NCBI RefSeq assembly: GCF_026013615.1
Contig: NZ_JAPDPI010000033.1
Location: forward strand, 1-56,334
Length of the DNA stretch: 56,334 bases
From: Plebeiibacterium marinum
Lineage (GTDB): Bacteria; Bacteroidota; Bacteroidia; Bacteroidales; Marinilabiliaceae
Reading direction: 5' to 3'
Below, one piece after another: positions 12,800 to 22,398 of the stretch. Both the position numbers and the translations under genes were made by a program. The notes under the pieces are model-generated. The model was not told the DNA's origin, did not search any database, and saw nothing but the letters and a program-made list of their open reading frames with translations. How positions within the stretch are numbered: position 1 is the stretch's first letter; every line of letters starts with the position of its first letter.

Positions 12800-12892
12800 C
12801 TCATATTTAACATACATACAACTCACACTAAACTCACTAAACAGTGAGTTTGGTGTGAGTTAATTATGAAGGGGATATGTCTTAAATATGAG
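12800..12892. repeat. 93-bp imperfect palindrome
   Basis: The inner arms 12820-12838 and 12843-12861 are 19 bp each with one mismatch (a G-T pair) and a 4-nt loop (aaac). Outer arms ctcatatttaacata (12800-12814) and tatgtcttaaatatgag (12876-12892) also pair, with a 2-nt bulge. There is no T-tract, so it is not a classical terminator. It may be a miniature transposable element or a cruciform-forming boundary element. Confidence 0.6.
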
Positions 12893-13081
12893 TTTCCTAT
12901 GAAGCTCTAAGGTATTACAATACACTATAATGAGTATGTATTTATTGCTTCTTTATACAAGGAGAGATGCTTTTAAAGATTTAGGGTGCATATAAGTACA
13001 ATTATAGAATATACATGATAAAAACCTCAATTTTATTGTTGAGACTTTTAAATTATTCGTTATATGAAATGAAACTGGGTT

Positions 13082-15949
13082 TTAGAATTTCTTATTTATG
13101 GTCTTAGGACCTATATAGGAATCTTTTAAGCCTCCTGTGTCAATAATGATTTTATGGATAATCATCCCTGGATCAACAGAGAATATTTTAAGGGTATGTA
13201 ATCCTGCTTTATCAATGTTAACAATAGTTTTATCAATGGCACTATTACGCAATACGTTGTTTGCCCACTCTTTTGAATATTCTTTTACATCATTGTGATG
13301 AATAACTTTTTCTTTATTATCTATCTGAACACCATATTTGGTACTATGGGATTTGTCTTTGGAAAATAAAGGTAGCATATAGGTGTATATGGTTACTTCA
13401 CCTGTCGACGTTGTGTGAAAATCATATTCTACAAAAGAATCATCTCCATTATCATATTTAGCATTTCCCAATTGTAAACAAGAACTGGTATACCCAAGTC
13501 CTTTAATAGCTTGAAACTTTATATTACCATTCTCTGTTTTTCTTTGGTATTCCGTTGGACATATACTAATTGTGCCATTGTATTCGGTGTATTGCTCTTT
13601 ATTAATTAGCTTGTCGTTTGAGGCCAGAACTTTAATTTTTTTACTGGTTTCTCCATCAGAAACATTGATCTCTCCTTCCGATGAACTTTTACCTTTTAGC
13701 AATTCCCAATTAATAGAAACGGTTATTCTATCCTCAGTTGATGTTTCACCTTCTTTCTTATTAATATTTATCCAATTATCATTGGAGGTAGCTTTCCACT
13801 TTAATGGGACAGAGCCTTTATTGTAAATGTCAAAATAATGGATATTATTTAAGCTATTATAAAATTCGGGCAAACAATGTTTACTTGTTTCATTCGATAC
13901 ACTACCCTCAACAAAAATCCCCATTTCAGATGTTTGAGGAATCTCAATATATTGAGTAGGAGGCAGTTGTTCTGTTGGAAGAAAACCCGGAGCAGTCATC
14001 ATGCCGTTCCACTTACCACCTAATAGGTTATTGTATTCTGCAGTTAAAGTAGCCAAACTATCGTGATAGAGCTTTACATCAGTTGCTAATACATTTGTTA
14101 GAGCCCTATTTTGTGTTGCATACCATCTGTTTTTTTGAGCAATTAGCATTTCATGATTGTAGAGAGATGCTGCTTTAACAGGATAATATATCAACTCAAA
14201 GAAAGATGGTTTCAAATTTTCAGGAAGTTGATTAAGGATTACTTTTGCTTTTTCTGAGATCGTATTGTAATCATTCAATCTTTTATCCGCTTCATTATAG
14301 TTAATGAAAGATAAGTCAGTATCCTTTACTTTTTCATGGGCAAACAGACTATTCCAACGCCAGTCCCAAGTCATGTATTCTGGTTTACGGGTAAATCCGT
14401 GATAGTAATATTTATCAAAAATTATTTCAATATCCTTTTGGTATTTCTCTCCAAAAATAGAAGTAAGGTAACTGGTTTGATACTGGTTAATATTTTCAAA
14501 ACTAAATTTTTCAAAATCCCATGCCATATCCAGGAAAAGTTGCATCCCCATTTCTCCTGGTTTTATATCACCAACATTTACCAACCAGTATTTATCGGCA
14601 CCTAAGGAATATGCCTTATGCATTTCAGCATACATTAAAGTAGGAGGTGTTGTATTTAACCACAGGTAATCATTGGGCCAGCCAAGGTACGAAATATGAT
14701 AGTATACCCCAGTTCCTCCTTTTCTTTTTTGTTCTTCACTATTACCTAGTTTTTTTATGTAACCATAATTGTCATCTGGCCATACTATGGTAATATCTTC
14801 CGGAACATCCAGTCCTTTTTCATATAGTCCCAACACTTCTTTGTAAGGAACAAATATCTGAGGGATTTCACTTAGTGGCTTGTCAATATGTTTTGATAGG
14901 AGGGTTCTTTGGTCCTTAATAGCTTCAGTCAACATATTGAGTTTATCATCATCGGAACCTCCTTTCATACCTTCATCGTGCATTCCACGCAAAGCAATGG
15001 TGTAAATATTATCGTTTTCAGCAGCTTGCTTTACACGGTTTTCAAGAGCGTTTACTATTTCATTCCTATTGGTCTTATAATTCCATTCGCCTTGTTCTTT
15101 TTTGCTCCATTCACTTGCATTATTGTATAGTAAAGGTTCACAATGGCTGGTAGTGATTAATATTCCATAATCATCAGCCATTTGCATGTTGCCAGGAACA
15201 GTAAAGAAAGCTTTGGTGCATTCATGCATTGCTGGAGCAACCATATTTGCTTTTAGGCGCAATAGTAATTCAAAAACCCTTTCATAAGTATTAGGGCCTA
15301 TGTCACCTAGTTTAGGATCTATATTTTTTGCGGCCCATGGGTGTAAGCCCCAGTCTTCATCGTTAAGAAATATACCCCTGTATTTTACGGAAGGTTTTTT
15401 AGAGACATATCTTTCATTTTTAAAATAGAGTTCCCTGCTTTCTTTTATTGGTACATCAGCCCACCAATACCAAGGTGAAACTCCTATTGCTTCGGAAAGT
15501 GAAAAAATTCCATAAGCTGTTCCTCGTTTGTCGCTACCTGCAATAACAAGGGCTTTTTCAATCCCTTTTGCAGGTTTATCTACAACTTGAATTATAAAGC
15601 GTTCCCATTGACCCTCTATTTCGTTAACATCAAGTTTGTTCTTGTTAATTAGTTTATCAATTATTTGATTTTTACCAACAGTACCAACTATTATAACATT
15701 ATTTTTTAAATGTTTAAGTGATGAAACCAGAGGTGGTTTCTTACCGGTAATAGATTCGATATCTGCAGACAGAAGTGTTGCTGATTTATCCACAACTGAA
15801 TAATCATCGATATCAACATATATGGATGCTACTGCGTTGGAATGAGCAATTGTAAATGCTTTTTCAGCTTTTGCAGTTTGGCTAGTTACTTGAACTTGAG
15901 CCAATAAAAATTGGGGGATTAATAGAATCCCAAGAAATATATATTTCAT
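13082..15949 (-). CDS. GH115 alpha-glucuronidase family enzyme
   Basis: 955 residues with a cleavable signal peptide (about 1-17, LLAQ), so probably periplasmic. The family signature is clear: SDKRGTAYGIFSLSE, VSPWYWWADVP, YRGIFLNDEDWGLHPW (Glu198 region), NMVAPAMHE, and RGMHDEGMKGG with Glu326, one of the strongly conserved acidic positions. The C-terminal quarter is the beta-sandwich usual in GH115. Known members remove alpha-1,2-linked (4-O-methyl)glucuronic acid from xylan. In this locus the substrate could instead be a glucuronate on arabinogalactan or another side chain, which is inference. It follows susD in the same direction after a hairpin-containing 105-bp gap and is probably the last gene of the susCD unit. 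Confidence 0.9.
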   Translation of the reverse strand: MKYIFLGILLIPQFLLAQVQVTSQTAKAEKAFTIAHSNAVASIYVDIDDYSVVDKSATLLSADIESITGKKPPLVSSLKHLKNNVIIVGTVGKNQIIDKLINKNKLDVNEIEGQWERFIIQVVDKPAKGIEKALVIAGSDKRGTAYGIFSLSEAIGVSPWYWWADVPIKESRELYFKNERYVSKKPSVKYRGIFLNDEDWGLHPWAAKNIDPKLGDIGPNTYERVFELLLRLKANMVAPAMHECTKAFFTVPGNMQMADDYGILITTSHCEPLLYNNASEWSKKEQGEWNYKTNRNEIVNALENRVKQAAENDNIYTIALRGMHDEGMKGGSDDDKLNMLTEAIKDQRTLLSKHIDKPLSEIPQIFVPYKEVLGLYEKGLDVPEDITIVWPDDNYGYIKKLGNSEEQKRKGGTGVYYHISYLGWPNDYLWLNTTPPTLMYAEMHKAYSLGADKYWLVNVGDIKPGEMGMQLFLDMAWDFEKFSFENINQYQTSYLTSIFGEKYQKDIEIIFDKYYYHGFTRKPEYMTWDWRWNSLFAHEKVKDTDLSFINYNEADKRLNDYNTISEKAKVILNQLPENLKPSFFELIYYPVKAASLYNHEMLIAQKNRWYATQNRALTNVLATDVKLYHDSLATLTAEYNNLLGGKWNGMMTAPGFLPTEQLPPTQYIEIPQTSEMGIFVEGSVSNETSKHCLPEFYNSLNNIHYFDIYNKGSVPLKWKATSNDNWININKKEGETSTEDRITVSINWELLKGKSSSEGEINVSDGETSKKIKVLASNDKLINKEQYTEYNGTISICPTEYQRKTENGNIKFQAIKGLGYTSSCLQLGNAKYDNGDDSFVEYDFHTTSTGEVTIYTYMLPLFSKDKSHSTKYGVQIDNKEKVIHHNDVKEYSKEWANNVLRNSAIDKTIVNIDKAGLHTLKIFSVDPGMIIHKIIIDTGGLKDSYIGPKTINKKF

Positions 15950-15994
15950 AATGAAATTGAGTTAAAACCAATATTTCGTAATGATAATTACAAT

Positions 15995-16019
15995 ATACCC
16001 AAGGCATTACCTTGGGTAT
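15995..16019 (-). promoter_or_regulatory. Intra-operon hairpin between susD and GH115
   Basis: ataccc aagg and ccttgggtat form a perfect 10-bp stem around catta, with no T-tract. In PULs, hairpins after susCD are thought to stabilise or attenuate the transcript so that susCD is expressed above downstream genes. That role is inference here. Confidence 0.5.
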
Positions 16020-16054
16020 CATTCATTTAGTATATGGGCAAGAAAGGACGAATC

Positions 16055-17731
16055 TTAATTATATCCAGGATTCTGTTCCAATACAGCTCCTATGTTTGCT
16101 TCTATTTCACTTGCTGGGATTGGCCACAGGTTATATGTTTCTGTCATTCCATCAGTCATATCTCTATAGAAAGGATTACACTTTTGAATTCTATCATATA
16201 ATTTACCTAAACGCATTAAGGTCAATCTCCTCTTTTCTTCAACACCAAGCTCTCTCATACGCTCATCTAAAATATATTCAATATTTACATTTTCAGGAGA
16301 TACAGGATTTGCATTGGCTCTAGAGCGTACTTCGTTAATATTAGCAGCAGCTTCTGTAGTTTGTGATAGACCAAGGTATGCTTCTGCTCTTAAAAGATAA
16401 GTCTCGGCCAATCTGAACATATATTGGTCGGTATAAGTAGAACCAGCAACCCCTTTCAATGAATAAGTTTCAGTGTTTGAATATACATTTTCAGGGTGAT
16501 TGTAAGGAGTGGTGCATTTCGATTGATAAGCATAAAATTGTCTGGAAGGAACTTTATCTGCTAAGGCAGGATCTTCAGTAGATACAATTTTTCCATAATG
16601 AGATGAACTTGATTTAGTACTTATAAACTCTCTGACAAAGTTATGATTGGCATTTCTCATATCATTATCAAAATCACTCTCCCAAATAGTATTAGAAAAA
16701 TATTCTGTAGAGATTGCCCATCCAATTCCTCTACCTCCAGAGTAATCACCAACTGGCCAGGAAAAAGGTTTATCATCACCAATTTTTAAATCTCTAACAA
16801 AAGGTCCGTGATGACGTTCTAGCATGAATCCTCTTCTGGATGTAGATAATAAATTGCCTCCTGATACATCTGTTTCAAATTGGATTATCCATATTCCTTC
16901 AGTATTTCCCGATTTACGATTTTGATTATTTACTCGGAATAAGTCCCAATAAACATCTTTATCGGTTTCAGAAGTTCTTGATCCAAACCTATCTTTCATT
17001 AATGCAGTATTAGGATTGTCAATTACCAAAGTTGCAGCATCTACTGCGTCTTGATATTTTCCGACAGAGATATACACTTCTGAAAGTAAATGGTATGCTG
17101 CTAAATTATGTATCTCACCATCATTGACATTGGTTATGGAAGGAAGGTTATTTGCCGCTTCTGTTAAATCTTTAATTACTTGATTTAATACATCTGCTTT
17201 ACTAGCTCTTACAAAATCATCTTTAGGTGTTTTAATTTCGTTTAAAATTAATGGTACACCTCCATATAGGTATGCTAATGTTCTGTATGCTAATCCTCTA
17301 AAGAATAAAGCTTTGGCTTTATATGCTGCTTTATTCGCTTCATCTAATTCAGTATCAGTTATTCTATCTATTACTGTATTAGATTCAGCTACAATTTTAT
17401 ATAGTAATCCCCAATGATCTTTAGCAATTCTACCAGTTGGATCATAAGCTGTTCGCATTGGAGAATGGCGGTTTGCACTTTGCTGTGGTTCGCCATCAAA
17501 TACTATATCTGTTCCATATAAATAATCGAATGGATGATTTTCATCGCGGTCAAAAAATTCTCGACGAGTCAATCCATATAAATTGTTAATTGAAGCATCA
17601 AAGTCATCATTAGTAACAAAAGAGTTTTCCGCACTAAAAAAGTCTTGAGGCTTTTCTTCCAAAAAGTCATCTTCGCAAGAGTTTAAACAGACTATGGAGA
17701 ATAATATAATTAAATATTTAATTTTTTTCAT
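16055..17731 (-). CDS. SusD-family outer-membrane glycan-binding lipoprotein
   Basis: 558 residues. The lipoprotein signal ends at Cys19 (VCLNSC), followed by EDDFLEE, an acidic stretch of the kind that directs lipoproteins to the cell surface in Bacteroidota. Typical SusD/RagB features follow: EKPQDFF at the N-terminus, TPR-like helices (FFRGLAYRTLAYLYGGVPLI) and the C-terminal LLRAEAYLGLSQ with EVRSRAN and DERMRELGVEEKRR. It caps the SusC transporter and binds oligosaccharides at the surface. It lies 13 bp after susC and is surely co-transcribed with it. Confidence 0.97.
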   Translation of the reverse strand: MKKIKYLIILFSIVCLNSCEDDFLEEKPQDFFSAENSFVTNDDFDASINNLYGLTRREFFDRDENHPFDYLYGTDIVFDGEPQQSANRHSPMRTAYDPTGRIAKDHWGLLYKIVAESNTVIDRITDTELDEANKAAYKAKALFFRGLAYRTLAYLYGGVPLILNEIKTPKDDFVRASKADVLNQVIKDLTEAANNLPSITNVNDGEIHNLAAYHLLSEVYISVGKYQDAVDAATLVIDNPNTALMKDRFGSRTSETDKDVYWDLFRVNNQNRKSGNTEGIWIIQFETDVSGGNLLSTSRRGFMLERHHGPFVRDLKIGDDKPFSWPVGDYSGGRGIGWAISTEYFSNTIWESDFDNDMRNANHNFVREFISTKSSSSHYGKIVSTEDPALADKVPSRQFYAYQSKCTTPYNHPENVYSNTETYSLKGVAGSTYTDQYMFRLAETYLLRAEAYLGLSQTTEAAANINEVRSRANANPVSPENVNIEYILDERMRELGVEEKRRLTLMRLGKLYDRIQKCNPFYRDMTDGMTETYNLWPIPASEIEANIGAVLEQNPGYN

Positions 17732-17744
17732 GATGCTACTTTGT

Positions 17745-20700
17745 TTAGAATGTTAAATTGAATCCCAATGAATATCCCTTCATAACAGGTCTTCCTCCTG
17801 TATCTAATCCAGATCCAGTTTCTGGATCCCAACCTTTCCATGAGGTCCATGTGGCTAAGTTCTTTCCATTAACATATATGCTTAAGTCTTTGACATTTAT
17901 TTTATTTAATAGCTTACTAGGCACATAGTACGATAATATAACATCTTGTAATCTTACAAAACTGCGATCGTAATATACCCTTGGAGTTATTGTTGGTGTA
18001 GAAACGGATTGTGGATATTCGCCATTAGGATTACCAGGAGACCAATAGTCAATATCGCTTATGTAATTCCAAATTAATGTATTGGTACCTCTGGAAATTG
18101 CATGTGAATTATTACCCATATATCCATCTTTTCCACCTTGGATTGTATTTAAGAATATGCTTAATGAAAATCTTTTATATTCAAGTTTGTTCATTAAACT
18201 TGCTCGGTATGCTGGTTCTGAGCGACCAAGAATAACTTTGTCATCGGTAGTAATCTCATAGTCACCACCATCCTGATCAACAATTCTATATGTTCCAGCA
18301 TAATAACCTGCAGGTATTTCATCATCAAGTTGATAAATACCATCTACTTCATAATTATAGATAGTACCCAATGATTCGCCAATAAATAGATTACTTGCTA
18401 TTAAATCATCTTCTTTGCCATCTCCATCATTGTCAGCACCAGTGAGCTTAATAATTTTATTTTTGTTTGTAGAAAATGATAAAGTTGTACTCCATTTGAA
18501 ATCTTGTTTGTTAATGTTTCGAGAAGTCAGCATTAGTTCAAATCCGGTATTTTTAAGCTCCCCAATATTTGTACTTATATTATTAAAACCAGACATACTA
18601 GGTAATGCAACATTAAATAAAAGATCATTTGTTTTATTGTTGTAATATTCAATATTACCACTAATGTTACTGTTAACTAGTGAGAAGTCTATACCAAGAT
18701 TAATTCCAGCGGTTTTTTCCCACCTTAAGTCAGAGTTTCCTAAAGATGAAACTTCCTGGCCAATTAAAGTAGTACCACCATCCCCAAAAACATACGAATC
18801 AAAAGTTGACATTCTGGATAACGAATTATATCTACTTGTTTGATTTCCGCTAATTCCATAGCCTCCTCGCAGTTTCAAATATTCAATCCATTGAGGAGTA
18901 TTGATATCTTCAGTGATAACCCATCCTAAAGCAACAGATGGAAAGATGGCGTATTTTTCGTTTTCTGCAAAACCAGAAAATCCATCTCTTCTTACAGTAG
19001 CGGTTAACAAGTATTTATTTTGGAACTTGTAGTTGATTCGAGCCATCTGATAGTTAAGAGCTTCGTCCCAAGCGTCAGAGTATGTATATTGGTTTGTGCC
19101 GAGTTCCAGGCTATTATAGCCTAAATTTAATCTGCTAAATTCATTTGCCATAGCACTTGTGTAGGAGTATTTTCTATCTACAGCTCCATATAACAATGTT
19201 GCAGTTATACTGTTATTGTTAAAATTTCGGTTGTATGTTAAAATATTATCAAACGTGTAATCATAATACTCATTGAAATTCTTGTAAGCTTCTCCTGCCA
19301 TACTAGCACCGTATTCACTTGCATTATACTGCTTGTCTATTCTATAGTTATTACCATAATTAAACCGATATGATAATCCTTTGATAAAAGGGATGTCAAT
19401 TTCGCTATATATGTTTGCAAAAAAGTAATTATGACGTTCGTAATCATCTACTTCACTGCCCATGAAAGGGTTAGTGTCTTGTGTGTTAAATGGATATGGT
19501 ATTATGTCTCCGTTTTCATCATAAGGAACAAGAAGGGGTGATTGGGTCATTAAACGCCAAAGGTTGGGTTCAGCACCATCTTTATTAACGAAAGAACCAA
19601 AACTTTGAACACCTAATTTTAACCATGAAGTAGCCTGAGATTCCAAGTTTATTCTAATACTTTTTCGTTTGAAATCATCATTGATTACATAACCACTTTG
19701 ATCCGTTAAGCCTCCGGAAATCAAATAACTAACTTTATTGCCGCCACCTGCAATACTTAACTGATATTCTTTAATAAAACCGGGATTTGTTCCTTTATCC
19801 CACCAATCATAATCATTTTCTAAAAGTTGACCACTTTCTTCATCAATAAAGACTGATTGAAAATCATCAACAACATCATATTCCGGATCTAATGAGCCAT
19901 CTTCGAGGTAGGCTTTATCCCAATATAAATCTCTAACATGATCGATATATTCTTCTCTGTTCATTGGCCTTAAATCCACAGTTGGAGTTTGAGTTGTATA
20001 TGAGCTTGATAACGTAATCTTAGGTCCTTCACCAATCTTGCCTTTCTTGGTCGTAATTAATATAACACCGTTGGCCGCTTGAGCTCCATAAACAGCAGTT
20101 GAGCTTGCATCTTTTAATACATCAATTGATTCAATGTCATCAGGATTGATTGAAGATAAAGAACTGTTATATGGGACTCCATCTAAAATAATTAGAACAT
20201 TAGAATTACCAGATATTGTACTGGCACCTCTAATTGATATGCTTGGAGTTGATCCCGAACTTGTAACTTGTCCTATATTTAAACCAGGTACTGAGCCCTG
20301 TAAAGATTGTCCTAAATTTGTGTTAGGCGATTTTCTAAAGTCTTGCATGTTTGCACTTACAACAGCACCAGTAAGGTCTGACTTTTTCATAGAACCATAG
20401 CCAATAGCAACAACTTCTTGCAGGTTTATTAGAGAAGATTGCATCTTAATGTTGATATTAGTATTTTCAATTACAACTTCTTGCGATTCCATGCCAATAA
20501 ATGAGAATACCAGAGTGCTGCCTTTTTCAGCATTTAAAATGAAATTGCCATCAATATCAGTAATAGTCCCTGTACTTGTCCCTTTTATAATAACAGAAAC
20601 TCCAGGCATAGATTCACCTTTTTCATCGCTAACTTTTCCTGTAACTGATAGATTTTGTTGCTGAACTTGTGATGTTGGAGAAGTTTTTACTTTTTCTGAA

Positions 20701-21065
20701 TCAACAATGATAATACTATTATCTAGTAATTTAAAATCAACATCTTTATCTGACAAAAGTGTTTTAAGCAAAGTTGCAACCATTTCATCTTCAACTTTTA
20801 TACTAACAATTGCTTGATCATTAATTGTTTTTTTATTGTAGAAGAGGTTGTATTCCGTTTGAGATTCTATTTCATCAAAAACATCAGATAATGTAACATT
20901 AGATAAATCAATGGTTACTCTTTTTACTTGAGAAAGCGATGATTCTGCGTGGATCATAAATGTCGCCAATAATAATAATAGAGCGGAAATTTTCATAACC
21001 CTAATAGGTTTTTTATACCATGGAACTACACTATGGTTCCGTGGTAAACATTCATTTTTTTTCAT
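17745..21065 (-). CDS. SusC-family TonB-dependent transporter with N-terminal STN signalling domain
   Basis: 1106 residues. A long n-region and a hydrophobic segment (about 24-42) form the signal. An STN (secretin/TonB short N-terminal) domain at about 47-117 (VTIDLSNVTLSDVFDEI) is followed by a carboxypeptidase-like domain at about 140-215 (GKVSDEKGESMPGVSV), the plug at about 225-340 (SIRGASTISG, VLKDASSTAVYGAQAANGVI) and the beta-barrel to the C-terminus. It imports oligosaccharides with SusD. The STN domain shows that it can also signal through the adjacent FecR anti-sigma to the ECF sigma factor encoded divergently at 22399. Its 96-bp leader region carries the antisense RNA candidate described separately. 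Confidence 0.97.
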   Translation of the reverse strand: MKKNECLPRNHSVVPWYKKPIRVMKISALLLLLATFMIHAESSLSQVKRVTIDLSNVTLSDVFDEIESQTEYNLFYNKKTINDQAIVSIKVEDEMVATLLKTLLSDKDVDFKLLDNSIIIVDSEKVKTSPTSQVQQQNLSVTGKVSDEKGESMPGVSVIIKGTSTGTITDIDGNFILNAEKGSTLVFSFIGMESQEVVIENTNINIKMQSSLINLQEVVAIGYGSMKKSDLTGAVVSANMQDFRKSPNTNLGQSLQGSVPGLNIGQVTSSGSTPSISIRGASTISGNSNVLIILDGVPYNSSLSSINPDDIESIDVLKDASSTAVYGAQAANGVILITTKKGKIGEGPKITLSSSYTTQTPTVDLRPMNREEYIDHVRDLYWDKAYLEDGSLDPEYDVVDDFQSVFIDEESGQLLENDYDWWDKGTNPGFIKEYQLSIAGGGNKVSYLISGGLTDQSGYVINDDFKRKSIRINLESQATSWLKLGVQSFGSFVNKDGAEPNLWRLMTQSPLLVPYDENGDIIPYPFNTQDTNPFMGSEVDDYERHNYFFANIYSEIDIPFIKGLSYRFNYGNNYRIDKQYNASEYGASMAGEAYKNFNEYYDYTFDNILTYNRNFNNNSITATLLYGAVDRKYSYTSAMANEFSRLNLGYNSLELGTNQYTYSDAWDEALNYQMARINYKFQNKYLLTATVRRDGFSGFAENEKYAIFPSVALGWVITEDINTPQWIEYLKLRGGYGISGNQTSRYNSLSRMSTFDSYVFGDGGTTLIGQEVSSLGNSDLRWEKTAGINLGIDFSLVNSNISGNIEYYNNKTNDLLFNVALPSMSGFNNISTNIGELKNTGFELMLTSRNINKQDFKWSTTLSFSTNKNKIIKLTGADNDGDGKEDDLIASNLFIGESLGTIYNYEVDGIYQLDDEIPAGYYAGTYRIVDQDGGDYEITTDDKVILGRSEPAYRASLMNKLEYKRFSLSIFLNTIQGGKDGYMGNNSHAISRGTNTLIWNYISDIDYWSPGNPNGEYPQSVSTPTITPRVYYDRSFVRLQDVILSYYVPSKLLNKINVKDLSIYVNGKNLATWTSWKGWDPETGSGLDTGGRPVMKGYSLGFNLTF

Positions 21066-21072
21066 AAATTTG
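21065..21072 (+). promoter_or_regulatory. -7 box (TAAATTTG) facing away from susC
   Basis: A perfect TAnnTTTG match on the plus strand that overlaps the susC start codon. There is no convincing -33 TTTG. It would start a plus-strand RNA near 21078, antisense to the susC leader. Confidence 0.4.
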
Positions 21073-21077
21073 TAATG

Positions 21078-21163
21078 TTTACTGTGATTAAATATGTCTG
21101 TCGTCGGAAAACAGACTGTTTACTAAGTATTTTAGGGGTCAGTGGTAGCTGACTCCTTTTTTT
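21078..21163 (+). ncRNA. Candidate antisense small RNA opposite the susC leader
   Basis: Plus strand, about 86 nt, between susC and fecR, which are both minus strand. It starts 5-6 nt after a perfect -7 box. It contains hairpin 1 (gtctgt 21096-21101 / acagac 21111-21116) and a 3' hairpin (aggggtcag 21134-21142 / ctgactcct 21149-21157) followed by a T run to 21163. The single non-Watson-Crick position in the terminal stem is G-U in plus-strand RNA but would be A-C in minus-strand RNA, and the minus strand has no T tail. The terminator therefore works only in the antisense direction. Bacteroides PULs are known to carry cis-encoded antisense sRNAs at this position that repress susC homologues. 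Transcription here is unproven. Confidence 0.5.
21134..21163 (+). terminator. Plus-strand intrinsic terminator between fecR and susC
   Basis: A 9-bp stem including one G-U pair, a 6-nt loop and seven Ts (21157-21163). It lies where no plus-strand protein gene exists upstream, which is what suggests an antisense transcript. Confidence 0.65.
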
Positions 21164-22136
21164 ATTTCTGTATTAATACGATTTGTTTATCATCTATTGT
21201 ATATTCTATATTCGTTGATAATTGTAATATTTCAAGTGTTTTAAAGATCGAATTTTCTGTATCAAAGGTTCCTCTGTACCTATAATTTTTAATAGAATCA
21301 GAAGCAAACTTTATCTTGATGTCATAAACCTTTTCAAGTTGTCGTGCAATGTTGAGTAATGATTCGTCTTTAAATCTAATTTTGCCAAGATGCCAGGAGG
21401 TGTAAAGCTTTGTGTCAACTTCAAGTACTTCCATTTTTTCTTTAGAGACAATGGTTTGCATGCCAGGGTTTAGTATTTTTTCTTCAGAACCCCGCACCGT
21501 TTTAATGCGGCCTTCTTCAAGTGTCACAATGATTTTGTCGTTATTATCATGCGATTTAACATTAAAGCTAGTTCCTAATGCAGTTACTTTAACATCATTT
21601 GCTGCAACAATAAAGGGATGTTGTTTGTCTTTCTTGACATCAAAAAAACCTTCCCCTTGAAGTTTTACTGTTCGGGTGTTTTGTCCGTATTTTGAGGAAT
21701 AGGTTAAGGAGCTACCGGAGTTTAACCATACCATTGTACCATCAGGAAGTGAAATTTGAGAGGACTGCTTTACTGGAGCATTTACAGTATAAATATGTTC
21801 TTTCTCAAATAATCCGACTGATCCGGAATACCAAGCGCCAACACTTATTGTTATGAATATAATAGCTGCAGCAGCATATTTTAAATAGCGAGTAATAAAA
21901 CTATTCGTCTTATTCTTGTTCTCTTTTATGTTTATACTATGGTGAATACGGTCAAGCACAAGATTACTTTCTTTTGAGTTATTTTCTGCTTGAACTATTG
22001 TAGTTTCTTTCCATAATTTTTCAAGGGCGTATTGAAGTTCTGCAGATATCTTTTCATTTGTTAATGCATCTTCAATTTGCTTTTTTTCTGAAGCACTACA
22101 ATTACCTTCTATATATTTCTTTAATAGTAATTTCAT
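21162..22136 (-). CDS. FecR-family anti-sigma factor
   Basis: 324 residues. The N-terminal cytoplasmic helical part (1-80) contains the sigma-binding region, with one transmembrane segment at about 86-105 (YAAAAIIFITISVGAWY). The periplasmic FecR domain is at about 115-215 (LPDGTMVWLNSGSSLTYSSKY and GEGFFDVKKDKQHPFIV), and the C-terminal DUF4974-like part (about 250-324, IRFKDESLLNIARQLEKVY) contacts the STN domain of the transporter in this family. It holds the ECF sigma factor inactive until SusC signals substrate. It lies upstream of susC in the same direction (96-bp gap) and diverges from the sigma gene. Confidence 0.95.
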   Translation of the reverse strand: MKLLLKKYIEGNCSASEKKQIEDALTNEKISAELQYALEKLWKETTIVQAENNSKESNLVLDRIHHSINIKENKNKTNSFITRYLKYAAAAIIFITISVGAWYSGSVGLFEKEHIYTVNAPVKQSSQISLPDGTMVWLNSGSSLTYSSKYGQNTRTVKLQGEGFFDVKKDKQHPFIVAANDVKVTALGTSFNVKSHDNNDKIIVTLEEGRIKTVRGSEEKILNPGMQTIVSKEKMEVLEVDTKLYTSWHLGKIRFKDESLLNIARQLEKVYDIKIKFASDSIKNYRYRGTFDTENSIFKTLEILQLSTNIEYTIDDKQIVLIQK

Positions 22137-22398
22137 AACTTTTTGTAATAGATATAAGGTAAACGCACAAGGGTTGGCTTACCCCGGAATTTTTTTTGAA
22201 AAAAGTGGATTTTTTTGAGGATAAAAGAAAGTGTGCCTTGTAAAGTGCGCTATATTAGGAGTATATCGGTGTGGTGTTGTGATTGAGGAAATTATTTCTG
22301 GTGGATATTGTTTAAAAATGTTAATATTGCATTACAACTTTATCGATTCAACAAAAGGTTTTATCATTTTAATTGGTTTGTTCTGAACGAAAATTTCG

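Larger units (their letters stand above)
12619..13081. other. Convergent intergenic region with a large palindrome
   Basis: 463 bp between the converging LamG and GH115 genes. It holds the terminator at 12646-12683 and the 93-bp palindrome at 12800-12892. No ORF or RNA gene is recognisable in the remainder. Confidence 0.6.

Noticed and set aside
21134-21163. Terminator separating fecR from susC in the sense direction
   Set aside because: On the minus strand the stem has an A-C mismatch and no T tail follows, so it should not stop sense transcription.
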